From assembly GCF_002008165.1 (NCBI RefSeq), contig NZ_MRDM01000002.1, forward strand, positions 186,001-250,000: DNA of 64,000 bases, in the 5' to 3' direction. The first letter of the stretch is position 1. Every line of letters starts with the position of its first letter. The position numbers and the translations under genes were made by a program. Shown in pieces: positions 58,327 to 64,000 of this stretch. The notes beneath the pieces were generated by a model. That model was not told the DNA's origin. It saw only the letters and a program-made list of their open reading frames with translations, and did not search any database. This DNA comes from Rhizobium laguerreae (GTDB lineage Bacteria; Pseudomonadota; Alphaproteobacteria; Rhizobiales; Rhizobiaceae).

Positions 58327-60666
58327 TCACGGCAACGTATAGGCGATCACGTAATCGCCGGGCTGGGTGCCGACCGAGCCGTGGCCGCCGGCGACCATGA
58401 CGACATATTGTTTGTTGTCATCAGTCGTATAGGTCATCGGCGTCGCCTGGCCGCCGGCCGGAAGCCGCGCCTTCCAGATCTCTCGTCCGTTGGTCACGTC
58501 ATAGGCGCGCAGGTAGTTATCGACCGCAGCACCGAGAAAAGCGACGCCGCCCTTGGTCAACATCGGCCCGCCGATCCCCGGCACGCCGACCTTGAAGGGC
58601 AGGGGTAATGGCGTCATGTCGCGGACGGTGCCGTTCTTGTGCATATAGGCGATCTTGCCGGTGCGCAGGTCGACGCCGGCGACATAACCCCATGGCGGCG
58701 CCTGGCAGGGGATCTGCAGCAGACCGAGGAAGGGACCCATGAAGACGCCGTAGGGCGCGCCGTCATTGCGGTTCAGCCCCTGTTCGCTGCCCTTCTCGTC
58801 CTGGCCTCGCGGCGGAATGTCGGCGGCCGGTATAAGCCGCGAGGTGAAGGCGAGATAGGTCGGCATGCCGAACATGATCTGCCGCTCCGGATCCACCGCC
58901 ACCGAGCCCCAGTTGAAGGTGCCGAAATTGCCGGGATAGACGATCGTCCCCTTGAGTGAAGGCGGCGTATAGCGGCCCTCGTACTGGTAGCGGTGAAAGT
59001 CGATGCGGCAGGCGAGCTGATCGAACAGCGACACGCCCCACATGTCCTTTTCTTGGAGCGGCTCGGGCGAGAAGGTGAGGTCCGAGATCGGCTGCGTCGG
59101 CGAGGTATGATCGCCGGTGACTGCGCCACCAGGCGCCGGGATTTCCTTGACCGGGATGATCGGCTCGCCGCTGCGCCGGTCGAGCACATAGATATCACCC
59201 TGTTTGGTGGGGCCGACCAGGGCAGGAACCACGGTGCCGTCCTGCTTGGTCAGGTCGATCAGCGCCGGCTGGGCGGGGACGTCCATGTCCCAGAGATCGT
59301 GATGCACCGTCTGGCGCACCCAGCGCAGCTGGCCGGTGGCGATATCGAGCGCGACGATCGAGGAGGAGAATTTCTCGACATTCTCGCTGCGGTTGATACC
59401 GATCTGGTCGGGCACCTGGTTGCCGAGCGGTATGTAGACCATGCCGAGCGCCTCGTCGACGCTGAAGACCGACCAGCTGTTCGGCGAGTTGGTCGTATAG
59501 GTCTGGCCCTCGGCGATCGGCGTCGTCACGTCGGGATTGCCGGAATCCCAGTTCCAGACCAGCGCGCCGGTATTGATGTCAAAGGCGCGGATGACGCCGG
59601 ATTGTTCCTCGGTCGAATAATTGTCGTTCACCGCCCCGCCGACGATGATCTTGCCCGCCACCGCGACCGGTGGCGAGGTGGAATAATAATAGCCGGCCGG
59701 ATTGAAGCGCATGCCGGTTTCCAGATGCAGCACGCCCTGGTCGGCAAAGCTGGTGCAGACCTTTCCGTCCGCCGCATCGAGCGCGATCAGCCGGGCGTCG
59801 GAGGTCGGCAGGTAGACACGCTCGGCGCAGGGCTGGCCGGCGGCAACGGCAGGATCGGCATAATAGGTGACGCCGCGGCAGGTCTGATGCTGCCGATTAG
59901 AATTCATGCCCGAGTTGGAGTCGTATTTCCATTTCTCCTTGCCGGTCTTGGCGTCGAGCGCGATCGCCCAGTTATGCGGGGTGCAGAGATAGAGCGTGTC
60001 CTTCACCTTGAGCGGCGTCACCTGATAGGTCGTCTCGCCGACATCGTCCGGCCGCTTGACGTCGCCGGTCTGGTATCGCCACGCTTCCTTGAGGGTGGAG
60101 ACGTTTTCGGCGGTGATCTGGTCGAGTGGCGAGTAGCGCTGGCCGAAGGACGTGCGGCCGTATTGATGCCATTCGCCATCAGGCACGCTGCCGCCGACGG
60201 CGGGGTTGGCGGTGACCTGATCCTTCGGCAGGTCGCCGGCAAGATCATGCGGGTCTGTCGTCATCGAATAAAGGGCGACCAGGATGGCGAGAATGACAGG
60301 CACGGCGAGCGGCCAGGGGTTCGCGGCATAGGTGATGCCCGTCGGACTGCGCAGGCCGAGCGGCCGGCGGATCCATGGCGTCAGCAGCCAGAGCCCGAGC
60401 AGGATAATCATGCCGCCGCGCGGCCCCAGCTGCCACCAGTCGAAGCCGACCTCCCAAATCGCCCAGGCAAGTGCTGCGACGACGAGCACCGCATAGACCC
60501 AGAGCGCCACCGCCTTGCGCATCAACAGCAGCCCGGCGGTGATCAGGAACATCAGCCCGGCGAATAGATAGAAGACGCTGCCGCCGAGCGTGACGAGCCA
60601 GAGGCCGCCGCCGCCGAGTGTGAGTCCGATGATGATGAAGAAGATGGAGGTGACGATGATCGCCAT
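58327..60666 (-). CDS. gcd: PQQ-dependent membrane glucose dehydrogenase
   Basis: This 779-residue membrane-anchored quinoprotein has about five N-terminal transmembrane helices (1-145) followed by a PQQ beta-propeller (about 165-779). It has typical features of quinoprotein glucose dehydrogenase: WHQYGRTSFGQRYSPLDQI, CRGVTYY, HHDLWDMDVPAQPALIDL and LTKGGVAFLGAA. It oxidises glucose to gluconolactone in the periplasm and passes electrons to ubiquinone. PQQ must come from elsewhere, since no pqq gene is in the window. The start overlaps no other gene. The hairpin at 58261 terminates it. Confidence 0.95.
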   Translation of the reverse strand: MAIIVTSIFFIIIGLTLGGGGLWLVTLGGSVFYLFAGLMFLITAGLLLMRKAVALWVYAVLVVAALAWAIWEVGFDWWQLGPRGGMIILLGLWLLTPWIRRPLGLRSPTGITYAANPWPLAVPVILAILVALYSMTTDPHDLAGDLPKDQVTANPAVGGSVPDGEWHQYGRTSFGQRYSPLDQITAENVSTLKEAWRYQTGDVKRPDDVGETTYQVTPLKVKDTLYLCTPHNWAIALDAKTGKEKWKYDSNSGMNSNRQHQTCRGVTYYADPAVAAGQPCAERVYLPTSDARLIALDAADGKVCTSFADQGVLHLETGMRFNPAGYYYSTSPPVAVAGKIIVGGAVNDNYSTEEQSGVIRAFDINTGALVWNWDSGNPDVTTPIAEGQTYTTNSPNSWSVFSVDEALGMVYIPLGNQVPDQIGINRSENVEKFSSSIVALDIATGQLRWVRQTVHHDLWDMDVPAQPALIDLTKQDGTVVPALVGPTKQGDIYVLDRRSGEPIIPVKEIPAPGGAVTGDHTSPTQPISDLTFSPEPLQEKDMWGVSLFDQLACRIDFHRYQYEGRYTPPSLKGTIVYPGNFGTFNWGSVAVDPERQIMFGMPTYLAFTSRLIPAADIPPRGQDEKGSEQGLNRNDGAPYGVFMGPFLGLLQIPCQAPPWGYVAGVDLRTGKIAYMHKNGTVRDMTPLPLPFKVGVPGIGGPMLTKGGVAFLGAAVDNYLRAYDVTNGREIWKARLPAGGQATPMTYTTDDNKQYVVMVAGGHGSVGTQPGDYVIAYTLP

Positions 60667-60863
60667 AAGGCAGTCTCCCGCTGAGGTTAGCCGGGCTGAG
60701 GGATCGGCGGAAAAGTCCCGCCGATCAGCCAGATAGCGCGAAGGAGATGCCTTTCAACGGCCATAATTGCCGCAGGGTGCCGATGCGTCGAACGGGGCGC
60801 TGGGCCGAATGGAACGGGATCGCTGTGGCGCAGCTGCCACACCGAAATCGATCGAAGCGCCCG

Positions 60864-62366
60864 TCACGTTCCGCAGAAGGTCGCAAGCACCCGTTCGCTG
60901 GGCTTCGGCGGTTCCCTATAGGCGGCAAAGCCCGGCTGGTCCTCATAGGGTTTCGAAAGCACGCTAAGCATTGCTTCGAACAGCGAAAAATCGCCGTTCT
61001 CGACCGCGGCCTCGATCGCCTGTTCGACGCGGTGATTGCGCGGAATGAAGGCCGGATTGACGTCGCGCATGGCGACGGCGCGCTCGGTGGCCGTCTGTGG
61101 ATCGCGTGACAGCCGCTCGCGCCACTGCATGAGCCACGCGCCGCAGGCATCCGGCTCGCGGAAACTCGCCGCAAATTCAGGCTCTGCGGCGTCATCGCCG
61201 GCAAGATCCGACAGCCGCCGGAAGGTCAGGGTGAAATCGGCACCCTGCGCCTGCATCAGCGTCAGCAGCGCCTGCACCAGGTCGAGATCGCCGTCCTCTT
61301 CGCCGGCAAGGCCGATCTTTTCGCGCATGCCGGCCAGCCAATGCGCCTGGAACCGTTCGCCGTAACTCTTTATCACGACATTCGCCTTGTCGACCGCGCT
61401 GTCAGGCTCGGCGTCGATCAGCGGCAGCAGCGTTTCGCCGAGCCTTGCGAGGTTCCATTGGCCGATGGCGGGCTGGTTGGCATAGGCGTAACGCCCGTGC
61501 TGGTCGATCGACGAAAAGACGGTCGCCGGATCGTAAGCGTCCATAAAGGCGCAGGGGCCGAAATCGATCGTCTCGCCGGAGACGGTCATATTATCCGTGT
61601 TCATCACGCCATGGATGAAGCCGACATGCAGCCAGCGGGCAATCAGCGCCGCCTGGCGGTCTGAAACCGCTTCGAACAGCGCGAGATAGGGGTTCTCGGC
61701 CTCTTTCAATGCCGGATAGTGCCGGTCGATCACATAATCGGCCAGAGCCCGCACGCCGTCGGTGTCGCCCCTGGCCGCGAAGTACTGGAAGGTGCCGACG
61801 CGGATATGGCTGGCCGCGACGCGGGTGAAGACCGCGCCAGGCAGCACCTCTTCGCGATAGACCGGCTCGCCTGTCGTCACCGCCGCCAGCGCCCGTGTGG
61901 CCGGAATGCCGAGCGCAAACATCGCCTCGCTGATGATATATTCCCGCAAAACCGGCCCGACTGCCGCCCGCCCGTCGCCGCGGCGCGAAAACGGTGTCGG
62001 TCCTGCGCCCTTCAGCTGGATGTCGTAGCGCTTGCCGCTGCGGTCAACGACCTCGCCGAGCAGGATCGCCCGCCCGTCGCCGAGCTGCGGCGAGAAGCCG
62101 CCGAACTGATGCCCGGCATAGGCCATCGCCAGCGGTTCGGCCCCTTCGGGAACGAGATTGCCGGAGAAGATCGCCGCGCCATCGCGGCGCAAGGCCTCGA
62201 CGTCGAGCCCGAGTTCGGCAGCGAGCGGCTCGTTGAGCTTGATCAGCCAGGGCTCCGCCACCGCGGTCGGCGCTTGCGCCGCAAAGAAGCGTGGGGGCAA
62301 GCCGACATAGCTGTTGTCGAACGGAAAGGCCGCACCGGGCCGGTTTTTCTGCAGGGCGGAGGTCAT
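60864..62366 (-). CDS. selO: SelO/YdiU family protein adenylyltransferase
   Basis: This 500-residue pseudokinase-fold protein of the SelO family transfers AMP to proteins. Features are AYAGHQFGGFSPQLGDGRAI near residue 83, GAGPTPFSRRGDGRA, FIHGVMNTDNMTVSGETIDFGPCAFMD near residue 240 and the C-terminal NPAFIPRNHRVEQAIEAA. There is no selenocysteine; the C-terminal Cys in FCGT is in a position similar to the redox centre of the family. ATG 62366 is used as the start. Its targets in rhizobia are unknown. Confidence 0.94.
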   Translation of the reverse strand: MTSALQKNRPGAAFPFDNSYVGLPPRFFAAQAPTAVAEPWLIKLNEPLAAELGLDVEALRRDGAAIFSGNLVPEGAEPLAMAYAGHQFGGFSPQLGDGRAILLGEVVDRSGKRYDIQLKGAGPTPFSRRGDGRAAVGPVLREYIISEAMFALGIPATRALAAVTTGEPVYREEVLPGAVFTRVAASHIRVGTFQYFAARGDTDGVRALADYVIDRHYPALKEAENPYLALFEAVSDRQAALIARWLHVGFIHGVMNTDNMTVSGETIDFGPCAFMDAYDPATVFSSIDQHGRYAYANQPAIGQWNLARLGETLLPLIDAEPDSAVDKANVVIKSYGERFQAHWLAGMREKIGLAGEEDGDLDLVQALLTLMQAQGADFTLTFRRLSDLAGDDAAEPEFAASFREPDACGAWLMQWRERLSRDPQTATERAVAMRDVNPAFIPRNHRVEQAIEAAVENGDFSLFEAMLSVLSKPYEDQPGFAAYREPPKPSERVLATFCGT

Positions 62367-62615
62367 GGTTCATAGGTAGGGCTAGGATGCCTGCCGCACA
62401 AGCCGGGGTATGAAGACCTTCACGAAGAACAGACCCATGCAAGGAATTGTGATCTGCCTTTACCTCTCGTCAAAGCAGCTTTGCCATAAACGACATAGCG
62501 CCGCGATGATCGCGGGCGTATAGCAAATCGTCTCCCCTTGGCTTTGCGCCATGTCATCCCCCGCGGCCTTGCTGCCTTGTGTGCTCCGCCGCGCCACCGC
62601 GAGTGATCCCGGACG

Positions 62616-64000
62616 ATGTCGGATCAGATTTACCAAGCGCCGATGGTTCGGCGCGCCGCGCCCAATTTCCGGGTGATCGCAATGATTGTCGCGAGTGCGA
62701 TGCTGATGGAAAACATCGATGCGACCGTGCTTGCGACCGCGCTGCCCACTATGGCACGCGATTTCGGCGTCGGCGCTCCGGCCATGTCGATCGCCCTGAC
62801 CTCCTATCTCCTGAGCCTTGCGATCTTCATTCCGGCAAGCGGCCGGATGGCCGACAGTTTCGGCTCCCGCACCGTTTTCCGCTCGGCCATCGCCGTTTTC
62901 GTCGTCGGCTCCATCCTCTGCGCCCTGGCGCCGACGCTGTCCTTCCTGGTGCTGGCGCGGCTGCTGCAGGGTATCGGCGGCGCGATGATGATGCCGGTCG
63001 GGCGCCTGGTGCTGATGCGCAGCGTCGACCGCAAGGATATGGTCAGCGCCATGTCCTGGCTGCTCGTGCCGGCGCTGATCGGCCCGATCGTCGGCCCGCC
63101 GCTCGGCGGCTTCATCGTCACCTATCTCGACTGGCGCTGGATCTTTTATATCAACGTGCCGATCGGCATCATCGGCATGATCTTCGTGTCGATCTACATC
63201 GAAGAGGTGAAGGGCAAGGCAAGTGGTCCATTCGATACGATCGGCTTCATTCTCTCGGGCATCTCGCTCGGCTCGCTGCTCTTCGGCTTCGAAATGTCGA
63301 GCCATGAAGGCGAGGGCGCGTTTTCGATCTTCCTGATCGCCATCGGCCTGCTTTTCGGCATCGGCTATCTCAGACATGCTCGCAAGCATCCGTCGCCGAT
63401 CATGGATTTCTCGCTGATGAAGGTGCCGAGCTTCGGCACGTCTGTTATTGCCGGTTCGCTGACCCGCATCACGCAAGGGGCGCAGCCCTTCCTGCTTCCG
63501 CTGCTCTTCCAGATCGGCTTCGGCCTGTCTGCGGCGGCGGCCGGCCAGATCATCATCGCGACCGCGCTTGGCGCTCTCGCCATGAAGCCGATGGCGAAGT
63601 TTGTCTTCCGCCGGCTGGGCTTCCGCAGGAGCCTCATCCTCAACGGCATCCTCGGTACGATCGGCTATGGCCTCTGTGCCGCCTTCCGGCCGGATTGGCC
63701 GATGCCACTCATCTTCGTAGTCCTGGTGCTCAGCGCCTTCTTCCTCTCGTTCCAGTTCACCGCCTATAACACCATCGCCTATGACGAGATCAGCAAGGAG
63801 CGGATGAGCTCGGCCACCAGCTTCTACACCACCTTCCAGCAGCTCATGCTGTCGCTCGGCATCTGCATCGGCGCCTTGGCGCTGCACGGCTCCATGGCCT
63901 TGTCGGGCACTGAGACGCCGGCCCTCGGCGATTTCTCCGCCGCTTTCATCGTCGTCACCATCATCTCGATCACTGCCACCTTCTGGAACCTGCGCTTCTC
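62616..64000 (+). CDS. MFS transporter (DHA2/EmrB-like), truncated by the window
   Basis: The gene runs from ATG 62616 to the right edge without a stop, at least 461 residues. The start reads SDQIYQAPMVRRAAPNFRVI and then ENIDATVLATALPTMARDF, the typical first helix of the DHA2 drug:H+ antiporters. Motif C-like GPIVGPPLGG appears near residue 167. At least 12 hydrophobic segments were read. The substrate is unknown. The upstream spacer (62367-62615) shows no other gene. Confidence 0.9.
   Translation, partial: MSDQIYQAPMVRRAAPNFRVIAMIVASAMLMENIDATVLATALPTMARDFGVGAPAMSIALTSYLLSLAIFIPASGRMADSFGSRTVFRSAIAVFVVGSILCALAPTLSFLVLARLLQGIGGAMMMPVGRLVLMRSVDRKDMVSAMSWLLVPALIGPIVGPPLGGFIVTYLDWRWIFYINVPIGIIGMIFVSIYIEEVKGKASGPFDTIGFILSGISLGSLLFGFEMSSHEGEGAFSIFLIAIGLLFGIGYLRHARKHPSPIMDFSLMKVPSFGTSVIAGSLTRITQGAQPFLLPLLFQIGFGLSAAAAGQIIIATALGALAMKPMAKFVFRRLGFRRSLILNGILGTIGYGLCAAFRPDWPMPLIFVVLVLSAFFLSFQFTAYNTIAYDEISKERMSSATSFYTTFQQLMLSLGICIGALALHGSMALSGTETPALGDFSAAFIVVTIISITATFWNLRF

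Noticed and set aside
62460..63887. A 475-codon minus-strand frame opposite the last MFS gene
   Set aside because: Its composition is highly charged with no domain, and the plus strand carries clear MFS helices that run off the window edge.

Overview
The window reads as a chromosomal stretch of a Rhizobium-group alphaproteobacterium (R. leguminosarum/R. etli type). Evidence seen here is the high GC content, rhizobial versions of rpsU, sodB, nadE, zwf and ohr/ohrR, a Ni/Co efflux pair that matches the rhizobial dmeRF, and many short palindromic intergenic repeats of the mosaic kind typical of Rhizobium genomes. No rRNA, tRNA, CRISPR array, complete insertion sequence, integrase or phage gene was found. 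The right edge cuts a 14-helix-type MFS transporter that is open to base 64000.

Layout. 0-10 kb is signal-related: a small charged protein and a PEBP-family protein, a Tat-exported beta-helix protein, a PAS-GAF-GGDEF-EAL protein, an orphan LuxR-type regulator, a soluble PAS-PAS chemoreceptor, a decayed diguanylate cyclase, then a GDPD-like esterase and a hydrolase. 10-16 kb holds the ligase-associated exonuclease and ATP-dependent DNA ligase pair, a secreted hydrolase and two tandem L,D-transpeptidases. 16-22 kb holds a cold-shock protein, rpsU, ohrR/ohr, and a MarR-controlled DUF899/DUF1579/VOC cluster. 22-30 kb mixes two ABC-F ATPases with an MNT/HEPN-like pair whose second gene lacks a usable start in frame, a HigBA-like toxin-antitoxin module and a HerA-like ATPase.

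30-46 kb is mostly metabolism: Nudix, zwf, trans-aconitate methyltransferase, a CNNM/CorC protein, a P-loop kinase-like protein, a cupin, a sugar isomerase, an alcohol dehydrogenase, a BCAT-like aminotransferase, nadE, a GST/TetR divergent pair, MFS and TauE transporters, and a methyltransferase. 46-64 kb holds sodB, a metallophosphoesterase, an AraC/SDR divergent pair, a WYL-regulator/LysE divergent pair, two c-type cytochromes, a GST, a GNAT, dmeR-dmeF, a class A beta-lactamase, an unknown protein behind a hairpin, PQQ glucose dehydrogenase, SelO and the truncated MFS.

The most unusual signals are: (1) a perfect 9-bp hairpin with a T5 tract that sits between gcd and an unknown gene and holds that gene's entire Shine-Dalgarno sequence in its 3' arm; (2) the MNT/HEPN module with nested inverted repeats and an apparent -1 frame break; (3) a three-frame relic of a diguanylate cyclase behind the chemoreceptor; (4) perfect inverted repeats and short-period tandem repeats, including a 34-bp perfect inverted repeat and five 22-bp units. 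Functional statements come from family motifs read by eye. No database search was possible.
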